Origin: Fidelibacterota bacterium
GTDB taxonomy: Bacteria; Fidelibacterota; UBA2242; JAFGTP01
Length of the DNA stretch: 11,008 nucleotides
Assembly: GCA_029939785.1 (NCBI GenBank)
Contig: JAOZSG010000086.1
Span: forward strand, 1-11,008
Direction of reading: 5' to 3'
The position numbers and the translations under genes are program-made. Position 1 is the first letter of the stretch. Each line of letters opens with the position of its first letter. Shown here in pieces: positions 1-7,577 of this stretch. Below the pieces are notes generated by a model that did no database searches, was not told the DNA's origin, and saw only the letters and a list, made by a program, of their open reading frames with translations.

Positions 1-308
1 CTATAGCGATATCGCTGAACTAATTGTTTATATTCTGATATTGCCAATAAATATTCTTTCCTGTTGAAATAACTTTCGGCAATATAAAATTGTGCCTTAT
101 CTGCAAATTCATTTCCCGGACTATTTATTAAAAACAGCTTAAGATTATCAATAGTTTTAGTCCACTTACCTTTTTCAAAGGATTTTACTCCTTTTTCATA
201 ATATTTGTTAAAATCCGCATAAGTCTGCACTTTTTTCCCTGCACAACCGGCTAACGTTAATATTAAAAATGTAAATATCAGTATTTTAAGTATGTTATTA
301 TTCTTCAT
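1..308 (-). CDS. BamD-like outer-membrane assembly lipoprotein (TPR), 3' end cut by window edge
   Basis: The visible part is 102 codons, starting at the ATG whose first base is 308 and remaining open to the left edge. It begins with a lipoprotein signal peptide: a short Lys/Asn-rich start, a hydrophobic run, and the lipobox L19-A20-G21-C22, so Cys22 should be lipidated. From about residue 32 there are TPR-like helices (YYEKGVKSFEKGKW, then a stretch with FADKAQFYIAESYF, then EYLLAISEYKQLV) spaced as in BamD/YfiO. In that family the lipoprotein partners BamA in outer-membrane protein insertion. It starts 14 bp after the stop of the DUF5683-like gene, with only a weak GGAT upstream, so it is probably translated from the same transcript. 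The lipobox and TPR character are seen directly; BamD identity is inferred from the N-terminal third. Another TPR lipoprotein, such as a gliding- or T9SS-related one, is the main alternative. Confidence 0.72.
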   Translation of the reverse strand, partial: MKNNNILKILIFTFLILTLAGCAGKKVQTYADFNKYYEKGVKSFEKGKWTKTIDNLKLFLINSPGNEFADKAQFYIAESYFNRKEYLLAISEYKQLVQRYRY

Positions 309-322
309 TATTTTTATCCAGT

Positions 323-1255
323 TTAAAATGATATTGAAAGATTCAATCCTCTTACAAATTCTCTTCTTCTAACATCGGTAATTAAATTTAAGTTCCATGA
401 AAGTTTTCCATCAGATTTGTAATGTTTTGCAAGTATTTGTGCATGAATAGCACTAATAAGGTGATTGAAAATAATTGCTGTACCAAAATTAGTTGCCATT
501 TTTAATGCATCGTTGGAATCTTTTCTTTGATTCAAATAATTGTTACGATTGTCATTCATTAGCAATGTATCTGATGTTTCATTAAAATCTCCAAAATCAT
601 CCCAACCCATAGCAAACTGATGATATTTTCCAATATTTTCATAATAATCACGGGTTTTTATCGGTTCGATTATTGATTCTACAGAACCATACGCACTTTC
701 TAAAGAATCATATATTGTTGAATATCCTTTATCAATTGCAAATTCAGTCCCTGGTTCAGCAACCCAGTTATCATTCTCATCCTTAATTTTTAAAACAGCA
801 TATATATTATGTGAACCTCCAGGACCATAGCCTTGACTTATCCAATCATCATCTACGCTACGATTTAGCCATTCATTAAAGTCCCAATGTGTATCAGCAT
901 ATTTTTCGAATTTTATTCTTCCATCTTCTCCTTCAGATTTCTTGTTAAAATACATTGTCCAGAAAAGAGCTTCAGCACCAAGAAAACCAAGTGCCTTGTA
1001 TTTTGAACCTGCATAAAACTCACCTGCACCCGGAATTAACGCAGATAATAAAAATGCTTTCCCAGGTGATTTTTCATAATCAAAAGAAACTGAATCTTCT
1101 ATAAACAAATCATCTTCATTAGCATATTTTAATTGCCCCATCAGCATATCATGTTCTATTGATGGTCTAAAATTATCAATATTTAATCCTTGTGCAAATA
1201 TAATTGCAGGAATCATAGAAATCATAGTTATTGATATTAATAGTCTTCTTATCAT
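323..1255 (-). CDS. DUF5683-like membrane-associated protein of unknown function
   Basis: This 310-residue protein has a signal peptide (residues 1-21, ending IIFAQ). A hydrophobic block at about 66-103 contains the motif SALIPGAGEFYAG (residues 71-83) followed by KALGFLGAEALFWTMYF. A third hydrophobic segment lies at about 253-275. The PGAGEFYAG type of motif is the hallmark of DUF5683-like proteins that I recall from Bacteroidota and other FCB bacteria; their function is not established. The central part (about 105-250) is polar and rich in Asp, Asn and Tyr, including YYENIGKYHQFAMGWDDF (204-221). The C-terminus ends in Ser-Ile-Ser-Phe, a strand-like end that could be a barrel edge, though this is weak. 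The ATG at 1255 is chosen because AAGGAG (1261-1266) sits five bases upstream. It precedes the BamD-like lipoprotein by 14 bp, so a role in envelope assembly is possible but only by association. No enzymatic motif is visible. Confidence 0.75.
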   Translation of the reverse strand: MIRRLLISITMISMIPAIIFAQGLNIDNFRPSIEHDMLMGQLKYANEDDLFIEDSVSFDYEKSPGKAFLLSALIPGAGEFYAGSKYKALGFLGAEALFWTMYFNKKSEGEDGRIKFEKYADTHWDFNEWLNRSVDDDWISQGYGPGGSHNIYAVLKIKDENDNWVAEPGTEFAIDKGYSTIYDSLESAYGSVESIIEPIKTRDYYENIGKYHQFAMGWDDFGDFNETSDTLLMNDNRNNYLNQRKDSNDALKMATNFGTAIIFNHLISAIHAQILAKHYKSDGKLSWNLNLITDVRRREFVRGLNLSISF

Positions 1256-1280
1256 TTTATCTCCTTCTTCTTAATTTTCA

Positions 1281-1350
1281 ACCACGAATAAACGCTAATG
1301 AACACGAATATTGTTGTATAATTTAATTCGTGTTTTCATGTTAATCGGTG
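1281..1350. repeat. Degenerate palindromic intergenic repeat of the 'CACGAAT' type
   Basis: The spacer between the barrel-fusion gene and the DUF5683-like gene holds an imperfect inverted repeat. Its core is a perfect pair, AACACGAAT (1301-1309) and ATTCGTGTT (1326-1334), around a 16-base loop. The flanks pair imperfectly out to about 1281 and 1350. The left arm also repeats itself directly: CACGAATA occurs at 1283-1290 and again at 1303-1310, a 20-bp period. From memory, related ACCACGAAT-type intergenic repeats are scattered through many environmental bacterial genomes. The base composition is visibly richer in ordered CG steps than the surrounding spacer. It could be a REP-like mobile palindrome, a transcript-stabilising hairpin, or both. 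Confidence 0.6.
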
Positions 1351-1393
1351 TACTTATATTTATTTCATTATTTCCTTAAACTTTTGACACTAC

Positions 1394-4300
1394 CTATAAA
1401 CCAAATAATATTGTTAAATAGTATCTAAATTCATTACCATATTCATGTATTTTATCTTCATTATCTTTTATTTTAAATGTATCCAAACCATAGGCAATAT
1501 CTAAACTTATTGCTGTAGGAAAACCATAAAATGACAGTCCGCTAAATTTCAATTCTGCTCCGATGTCAGTTTTAAAATCCTTTATAACATTATTAATAAC
1601 TCCAATTGGCTCATCAATAAATGTCTTCATATGCATATCTTTATAGCCTTTTACCTGACTCCATGCATTACCGGTTTCTATAAATGTCCCAATAAAAGCA
1701 TGTTGTAAATTCAGAGGTCCGAGTTGATATGATTTTGCTGTAAATAATGGATATCTGAAAGTATAATCCATTTGAAATAGATTTCTACCTTCCATACTAA
1801 AGAATGGATATCCTCTTAAACCCGGCATTCCTCCTGCAAATTGATTAAAAAATGAATCAATATCCTCTTTCGAAATCCATCCAGCTTTCCAACCTAAATG
1901 TCCTACTAAAGAAGTTTTGGGATATTTGTGATGCCACACACCTTCATGCTCAATTTTCCAATAATAATTTTTTCTCATTATTTCTTTAAGGGTACCAAAA
2001 TCTTTATGAAGGCTAAATTCTTTAAGAAACTGATCATAATTCCGATAAAAATTAGTTTGTAAATACATACCATTATTAGGATTAGTTTCATTATTCACTG
2101 TTGGAATAATTCCATTATATTTCCACTTTAGTTGTAAATTAAGCCCTTTATAATAATTATAAGTAAATCCGTTAGCATAAATCTGTGCATCTCGTATTTC
2201 CTGGTCAACACTTGTACGATAGCTTGCTAAAGTCATATCAAACCGATATTCACTATATTTTGAAAATGGTTTTGATAATCCCATCACAAGTTGCTGCAAA
2301 TAAAAATTATAATCAAATCTTCCAGGATGTCCATCAACCATACTTTGCTTATTATATAATCCTCTGCCAATATTGTAATATTCCAAAAAAATTGTTGGTT
2401 CAAGTTTTTTATATTCAAATAAAACAGCGATATCATGCTCTTTATCTTTATTGATACTTGCTCCACCAAATAGATTAAACTGATTTAAAATCTCACTTGC
2501 AAAAAAGTAAAATCCCGGTTTTAATGTGCCATAGTCCACCATCAATTTCGGCATTACAAATATTTTTGAAAAAATCTCTGTATATTTTTTTTCTTCAATA
2601 TTTTGCAGATCATCACATTTTAACATAGGTTTTTCATATTTTGAAAAATCTTTGATATATTCACTATGTTCGATTGGTTGACTATTAATATCAGATATTA
2701 ATGCGATCTTATAAGATGATTTATCAAATATTGAATAAATTAATTCATTTTTCTCATTCACCGATGGCATAAAAGCACCACCTGTAACATTTGTCAATAA
2801 TTCTTCTTTCCCGTCTTCAAGTGATTTTCTATAAATATTAAAAATTCCTGTTTTATCCGATGAATAATAAAGCCATTTACCATCATGACTAAAATGAGGA
2901 TCACGTTCATCTTGAATATTATTCAAATATCCTGACATTTCATTTGTTTTTATATCTATAAATCCAATATCACGACCATGATTTACCATATAATCAAATG
3001 CTATTTTTGAATCATCGAGAGACCAGGAAACAGAAAAAAGTTGAACACCAAAATCAAGATCTGTCAAAATTTTCTCTTCTTTTGTTTCCAGATTATGTAA
3101 TATTATATTTCCACAGCCATCACTCGTTTGTACAAAAACTAATTTTTTACCATCATGTGAAATAGCCGGATTTTGAACACGTTTAAATTCTGTAATTCTT
3201 GTTTCTTCTTCATTTTCTATATCCCATTTATAAATATCATTAAAAACAGATCCATATTTATTTGGCAAACTTTTACGGGAATAATATAAAAACTTTTTAT
3301 CCGGACTTATAACCGGTTGGGACTGAACCAATGCTTTTACTTTTGTTTCTTTTCCTGTTACTCTATCATATTTATATAAAGAAGTTTGTGAAAAATAATC
3401 TCTTCCTTTATTTGAAAGATAATAAATTGTTGATTCATCTTTCCATTCAGGATAAATCTGTGTAGAGCCACCTTCAAGAATAATATCACCGGTTTGAAGA
3501 TTTTCTCTTATATCGTTTGTTAACTTATAATAATTATTTGTAATATGATCAACCCATTCTGCGTGAACTTCTTTTCCGGATTTCCCTGTTACATTTTTGA
3601 TTGCAGAATTAACGGAAAATTGAAATGGTTTTGATAATTCTTTAGACAAATTCGGCATTACATTTTCACCATAATATTCTGCAAGATATTCTACAAACCC
3701 TAAACCCTGATTATAAACCGACTCATTACCAATACCACGTTTCCCAAAACCACCCATTTCATCAAGCGGTAACACATTATTATTCAATGCCCTATCTCTG
3801 AGAATCATATCTCTGTGTGAATCCCAAATATCATTTGTACCACCCGGATATTGATGTTGGGCAATTCCTTCAGCAAGCCACATTGGCATTGACATCATTG
3901 GGACAGGATGTGAAGCTATTGTCCGTGGATATCCACGAACTACGTCCTCTCTTTTTTCTTTTTCATAATCTATATATTGAAAATAGAAACCAGGAATATT
4001 TCTCGATGTTTTCATAGCCTTTTGAAGTGATACTATATGAGTAAATTCATGAGTTACAACATTTCGCAACCAACGATGACTTCCTCTTAATAAAAAGTCG
4101 AGTGGCGATGCCCAAATATCAATTTTATTATCATAATAGTATGCAGCACCATTTGCTATGTCATCCGTATCTTTTATGATTAAATCAGTTTTTTCATCCG
4201 GCTCAAAATCATAATAACCGGTAACCAAGGGATAAATTGTCTCTGCAACTTTTGCAGATTCTTTTGCTGTACGTTCTGTTCCATTATGATAATGAATTCG

Positions 4301-4423
4301 AAAATGAGGCGTCTCAAAGCTTGTCCATTTTAATTCAGAATGATTATATCCTACATTTTGAGCATTAAGTATAGATAGAAATACTATTAAAAAGACGACT
4401 ATATATTTATTAAAATTTGTCAA
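1394..4423 (-). CDS. Fusion of HEFTH gluzincin-like peptidase, TolB-like propeller and Omp85/BamA-like barrel
   Basis: About 1009 residues from the start chosen here, in three parts. After a signal peptide (1-22, ending ILNAQ) comes a peptidase-MA-like domain: H125-E-F-T-H129 with the WLAEGIAQ glutamate E185 downstream, the HExxH...E arrangement of gluzincins, so the active site appears intact. Residues about 325-575 contain six PD40/TolB-type blades (for example ISPDKKFLYYS, ISHDGKKLVFV, FSHDGKWLYYSSD), enough for one six-bladed propeller. From about 625 to the end the sequence alternates aromatic strands as in an outer-membrane barrel, with G868-L-R-G-Y-P873 resembling the conserved RGY/RGF loop of Omp85 proteins, and ends in ILFGL. 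No POTRA domains are evident. The start is the TTG at 4423, because GGAG (4429-4432) lies five bases upstream. An in-frame TTG at 4453 lacks a ribosome site and would overlap the preceding gene. This start leaves 19 bp after the M6-like gene, implying co-transcription. Similar peptidase-PD40-barrel proteins are often labelled 'tolB-like' or 'BamA/TamA family'; the substrate is unknown. Confidence 0.8.
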   Translation of the reverse strand: MTNFNKYIVVFLIVFLSILNAQNVGYNHSELKWTSFETPHFRIHYHNGTERTAKESAKVAETIYPLVTGYYDFEPDEKTDLIIKDTDDIANGAAYYYDNKIDIWASPLDFLLRGSHRWLRNVVTHEFTHIVSLQKAMKTSRNIPGFYFQYIDYEKEKREDVVRGYPRTIASHPVPMMSMPMWLAEGIAQHQYPGGTNDIWDSHRDMILRDRALNNNVLPLDEMGGFGKRGIGNESVYNQGLGFVEYLAEYYGENVMPNLSKELSKPFQFSVNSAIKNVTGKSGKEVHAEWVDHITNNYYKLTNDIRENLQTGDIILEGGSTQIYPEWKDESTIYYLSNKGRDYFSQTSLYKYDRVTGKETKVKALVQSQPVISPDKKFLYYSRKSLPNKYGSVFNDIYKWDIENEEETRITEFKRVQNPAISHDGKKLVFVQTSDGCGNIILHNLETKEEKILTDLDFGVQLFSVSWSLDDSKIAFDYMVNHGRDIGFIDIKTNEMSGYLNNIQDERDPHFSHDGKWLYYSSDKTGIFNIYRKSLEDGKEELLTNVTGGAFMPSVNEKNELIYSIFDKSSYKIALISDINSQPIEHSEYIKDFSKYEKPMLKCDDLQNIEEKKYTEIFSKIFVMPKLMVDYGTLKPGFYFFASEILNQFNLFGGASINKDKEHDIAVLFEYKKLEPTIFLEYYNIGRGLYNKQSMVDGHPGRFDYNFYLQQLVMGLSKPFSKYSEYRFDMTLASYRTSVDQEIRDAQIYANGFTYNYYKGLNLQLKWKYNGIIPTVNNETNPNNGMYLQTNFYRNYDQFLKEFSLHKDFGTLKEIMRKNYYWKIEHEGVWHHKYPKTSLVGHLGWKAGWISKEDIDSFFNQFAGGMPGLRGYPFFSMEGRNLFQMDYTFRYPLFTAKSYQLGPLNLQHAFIGTFIETGNAWSQVKGYKDMHMKTFIDEPIGVINNVIKDFKTDIGAELKFSGLSFYGFPTAISLDIAYGLDTFKIKDNEDKIHEYGNEFRYYLTILFGL

Positions 4424-4428
4424 TTTTG

Positions 4429-4432
4429 CTCC
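4429..4432 (-). promoter_or_regulatory. Ribosome binding site deciding a TTG start
   Basis: On the minus strand GGAG is followed by CAAAA and then TTG (first base 4423), an ideal five-base spacing. This TTG directly precedes the signal peptide (TNFNKYIVVFLIVF). The longer reading from the TTG at 4453 has no purine-rich site, and its start codon falls inside a hairpin arm (4452-4459). Confidence 0.65.
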
Positions 4433-4442
4433 AAATTCAATT

Positions 4443-7400
4443 TTATTTAACAACCATAATTTTTATGGTTTTTGTTTCAATTTTTCCACTTTTTTCTGCT
4501 TTTACTATAGCAAAATAAACTCCACTCTGAATATCAGAAACATTCCAAACTATTTCATCATAATCAAGAATATTTGGAGAATCATCAGATAATGATTGGA
4601 CAAAATCTCCTGCTATATCAAAAATATCTATTTTTATTTCACACTCTTTATTGACATAATAGCGAATATTTGTAGTATTACCATCTACGGGGTTTGGCCA
4701 ACAAAATGTTTTTTTCTTCTCTAATATATTCTTTGATGTAATTATATTAATATCAGATTTATGAGGATAAACAAAAGTATTTCCATTATATCCGTAAGAA
4801 GTCCAACCTTTTTCAGACAATGAATTTTCAGATATGGTTAATGCATTAAGTTGTAATCCATAATTTTGATTTGATAAAAAAACAAGTGCTGTCTGATTAT
4901 CTGAATTTATTAAACTCATTGTATATGTTTCAGGAGTAATAGATGCTTTCGGAAATCCTTTTATTACTCTTCCTGATTTATTAAAAGCAATAATCCCAAC
5001 ATTTTCAATCGCAGTAATAATATCTAAAATACCATCACCATTGATATCACTTGTCAGAATATCTTTCCCAAATTTTTTCCCAGTAAAAAGATTCGGTAAA
5101 GATACGGGAAAGTTTTCTTCAATAATCAAATATTCATTTAAAACATAAATCTTATCTTTTGTTCCAACAATGATTTCATTTTTACCATCACCATCAATAT
5201 CAGAAATTACAGGTAGTGTATAACAATTTATTGAAGTATTTATTTCCTTACTATCTTCACTTTTAAAATCAAATATTACTTTTAAACTGTTATTGTTTGT
5301 AGTTATACAATCCATATTTTCATTATCGTTAATATAACCAAAGACAACGTTATCACTCTTAATTTGAAATGGACGTATTGATTGTCCAAGTCCAGTTGCT
5401 GTACTACAATTCATTATTAAATCATTTTTGGTGTTAAATCCAATAACAGTCTCTTTATCTCCGATAAGTTTAACAATTTCATATCCTAACTGATATTCAA
5501 GATTTTCATTAGATGAAAAAGAGTGTACAATCATATAATTTATATTAGCTGCAATGGCAAAAAACAATTTATCCTCTGCTAAAACTACGTTTGAGGTTAA
5601 TCTTGCTTTTTTATAGGAACTTGAATCATTAAACTCAATAGTTCCATTTTGAGCTATTGAATATTTTGTAAAATAAATAGCATTATCTTGCGATGATTCA
5701 TTTATTACATATAGAAAATTATTTTCATATAAAGCAATTGTTGTATCAATTTTATCTGATTCAATAATATAATCTGAAGAACTAAGTACATTACCTGAAT
5801 TATCATAGATATACATTTTGTCTGCAAAAGCTACAATTTCATTACTCTCATCATCTATATTCAAATCAATAATAACAGGATTGCCAATATTTTTATTTGC
5901 AGTTGTCAATGAAACCGGAAATTTTCCTTCTTTATTTTCAAAAGAAATTTGAAAATTCATCCTCTCACCAACATTACCGATACTATCGATTCTAATTCCA
6001 GTCTCCACCATATTATTACTAAATGTTGAAGGACTTGTTTCTCCTGTAAAACCTATACGCTCTAAATAATCTTTATCATAATTATATTGATTAATATCCC
6101 AGAATCCTTCATTTCCTGCGTACCATGGATCAAATCCCCAACCAATATGCTGTGATTCATAGAAAAATTCATCGATATGCAAACCAATATCATGAGCTCC
6201 ATCAGCTTCTTCAAGATCAACACCACGATTTTCATTGTCCTGATTTACTTTATTTTCACCAATTTTACTATCAATTATAGATTCGTCGATATGCCAGATA
6301 AGTAATCCCGAACCAGGTAACCCTATATCGTATCTTGGAACTGATAATAACACACCTGTTTCCGCAGAAATTTCAGAAGAAACAGAATCCTTTAAATATG
6401 GAAAAAGCGAAGGATAATCCGCATTTTTATCTTTTGCATATCTTTTATCGTACAACCTGTTCCTTAAACTATCAATACTGGTTCCATGTCTAATAAAGCC
6501 ATACCTGTTTTCTACAAGAAAATACTCATCATCATCAATTGGAATTTTCCATGCAACTGTATCTGAGGAAGATTCAGCATTGGATAAATTTACGGTGATA
6601 TTATTATTTGCTATAACAGGATTAATCCATCCCATATATTCACGTTCCCAGGCATTTGGCACGGCTGGAACCATTCCATTCAGATTTGAAGATCCCTGAT
6701 CCATTAAGCCATATTTACCAATACCAGTTTCACCGGTTTCTGTATCATATAAGCCAGGAAGACCAAGATAAAACCCGAACATAAATGCAAAAGTACCATT
6801 CAAACCTATCTGATAATCACAAGGATTATCAGTCATAAAAACATTTTCATAATTTTCATATAAAATATGATTTTGACTTTCCGGTAATAAAATACCATCT
6901 GTAATAAATTTGCTCCCATTATCTACAGAAATACCTGGAAAATTGTCATTACCTGTTGAAATTTTCAAATCATTATGATTTAAATATGCTGATGGAATAT
7001 CATAAGGTGTGGGATCGAGATCAAAAGCAAAATCCTGTCCAACTCCGGCATGAAATAGGACAACTATATCATAATCTGAAAAATTTACTTCTGCATCTGC
7101 CAGTTGAACAGCTTCTATTAATAATTCACCTAATCGAATATCCACAGAATCTTTTTCAAGAAATGGATTATAATAAGCCATTTTTTGTGAAACCCTAAAA
7201 GTATTTTCATTATTTAATGGAAATACTTCAGATTGATCTATATCTATTTTCAAATTACCTTTTGAAACTTGAAAATAATAATTTGAAACAGCTTTTATGT
7301 GGTCTTTAAAATATGCTCGATTATGTGGAGTTGGATCTACATGAAATACACTACAAAGAGTATCATCAGATTCCGGCGTTAATAAAAAATTGCCATTCCC

Positions 7401-7538
7401 TGTAGTTGTTGCATCATCATCTTCCTGAAAACTTACTCTTAACGCACAAATTTTAATATCTTGTGCTTCTAAAGTTTGAGTTATAAGCAAACTGAAAAAT
7501 ATTATTATAAATAAAATATTACTATATTTTTTATACAT
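4443..7538 (-). CDS. Secreted M6-metalloprotease-like protein with degenerate active site, FG-GAP-like repeats and T9SS sorting domain
   Basis: About 1031 residues from the ATG at 7538. A signal peptide (1-26, ending TLEAQ) leads into an M6 (immune inhibitor A-like) peptidase region at about 30-530. The framework is well kept: GTFAFMFGFYLGLPGLYD at 248-265, then GKYGLMDQGS, PNAWEREYMGW (294-304), EYFLVENR and LPGSGLLIWHIDE (407-419). In active M6 proteases the first segment reads HExxHxxGLPDLYD. Here the two His, the Glu and the third-ligand Asp are Phe252, Met253, Phe256 and Gly262, so zinc catalysis is predicted lost. Next come FG-GAP-like calcium loops, D780-I-D-G-D-G with NEI and D831-I-N-G-D-G with LDI, plus a more degenerate copy near 558. 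Residues about 945-1031 form a type A T9SS sorting domain (WPNPVDG, IFDIAGDFV, SGVYFAIV, KTIKIMVVK). It should therefore cross the outer membrane by T9SS and be anchored or released. The start is chosen for AGAGGA upstream; an upstream in-frame ATG at 7565 has a poor site. It lies 39 bp after porV. Confidence 0.88.
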   Translation of the reverse strand: MYKKYSNILFIIIFFSLLITQTLEAQDIKICALRVSFQEDDDATTTGNGNFLLTPESDDTLCSVFHVDPTPHNRAYFKDHIKAVSNYYFQVSKGNLKIDIDQSEVFPLNNENTFRVSQKMAYYNPFLEKDSVDIRLGELLIEAVQLADAEVNFSDYDIVVLFHAGVGQDFAFDLDPTPYDIPSAYLNHNDLKISTGNDNFPGISVDNGSKFITDGILLPESQNHILYENYENVFMTDNPCDYQIGLNGTFAFMFGFYLGLPGLYDTETGETGIGKYGLMDQGSSNLNGMVPAVPNAWEREYMGWINPVIANNNITVNLSNAESSSDTVAWKIPIDDDEYFLVENRYGFIRHGTSIDSLRNRLYDKRYAKDKNADYPSLFPYLKDSVSSEISAETGVLLSVPRYDIGLPGSGLLIWHIDESIIDSKIGENKVNQDNENRGVDLEEADGAHDIGLHIDEFFYESQHIGWGFDPWYAGNEGFWDINQYNYDKDYLERIGFTGETSPSTFSNNMVETGIRIDSIGNVGERMNFQISFENKEGKFPVSLTTANKNIGNPVIIDLNIDDESNEIVAFADKMYIYDNSGNVLSSSDYIIESDKIDTTIALYENNFLYVINESSQDNAIYFTKYSIAQNGTIEFNDSSSYKKARLTSNVVLAEDKLFFAIAANINYMIVHSFSSNENLEYQLGYEIVKLIGDKETVIGFNTKNDLIMNCSTATGLGQSIRPFQIKSDNVVFGYINDNENMDCITTNNNSLKVIFDFKSEDSKEINTSINCYTLPVISDIDGDGKNEIIVGTKDKIYVLNEYLIIEENFPVSLPNLFTGKKFGKDILTSDINGDGILDIITAIENVGIIAFNKSGRVIKGFPKASITPETYTMSLINSDNQTALVFLSNQNYGLQLNALTISENSLSEKGWTSYGYNGNTFVYPHKSDINIITSKNILEKKKTFCWPNPVDGNTTNIRYYVNKECEIKIDIFDIAGDFVQSLSDDSPNILDYDEIVWNVSDIQSGVYFAIVKAEKSGKIETKTIKIMVVK
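4452..4470. repeat. Short inverted repeat at the end of the M6-like gene
   Basis: AACCATAA (4452-4459) and TTATGGTT (4463-4470) are perfect 8-base arms with a 3-base loop. The pair lies in the last codons of the M6-like gene, just ahead of its stop at 4443-4445. On the minus strand no T-run follows, so it is not a terminator for the gene it sits in. On the plus strand it is followed by TTTTTG. With only two G-C pairs the stem is weak, and it may be a by-product of the KIMVVK codons. Confidence 0.35.
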
Positions 7539-7541
7539 AGT

Positions 7542-7547
7542 TCCTCT
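7542..7547 (-). promoter_or_regulatory. Ribosome binding site deciding the M6-like start
   Basis: AGAGGA on the minus strand precedes the ATG at 7538 by three bases (GAGG by four). It lies inside the longer reading that would start at 7565, where the upstream sequence is only TTAGAAA. Starting at 7538 also gives a compact signal peptide (MYKKYSNILFIIIFF) without a nine-residue extension. Confidence 0.6.
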
Positions 7548-7577
7548 GTTAAATATTTTTAACATTTTCTAATATAA

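Noticed and set aside
2185..2454. Plus-strand open frame of 89 codons
   Set aside because: It is antisense to the barrel part of the fusion gene, with Tyr/His/Gln-rich composition typical of an antisense reading and no ribosome site.
4452..4470. Inverted repeat as a terminator for the M6-like gene
   Set aside because: No T-run follows on the minus strand, it lies within coding sequence, and the next gene begins 19 bp after the stop, which argues for read-through.
7563..7565. ATG that would extend the M6-like protein by nine residues
   Set aside because: It has a poor ribosome site; the ATG at 7538 has AGAGGA just upstream and begins a standard signal peptide.
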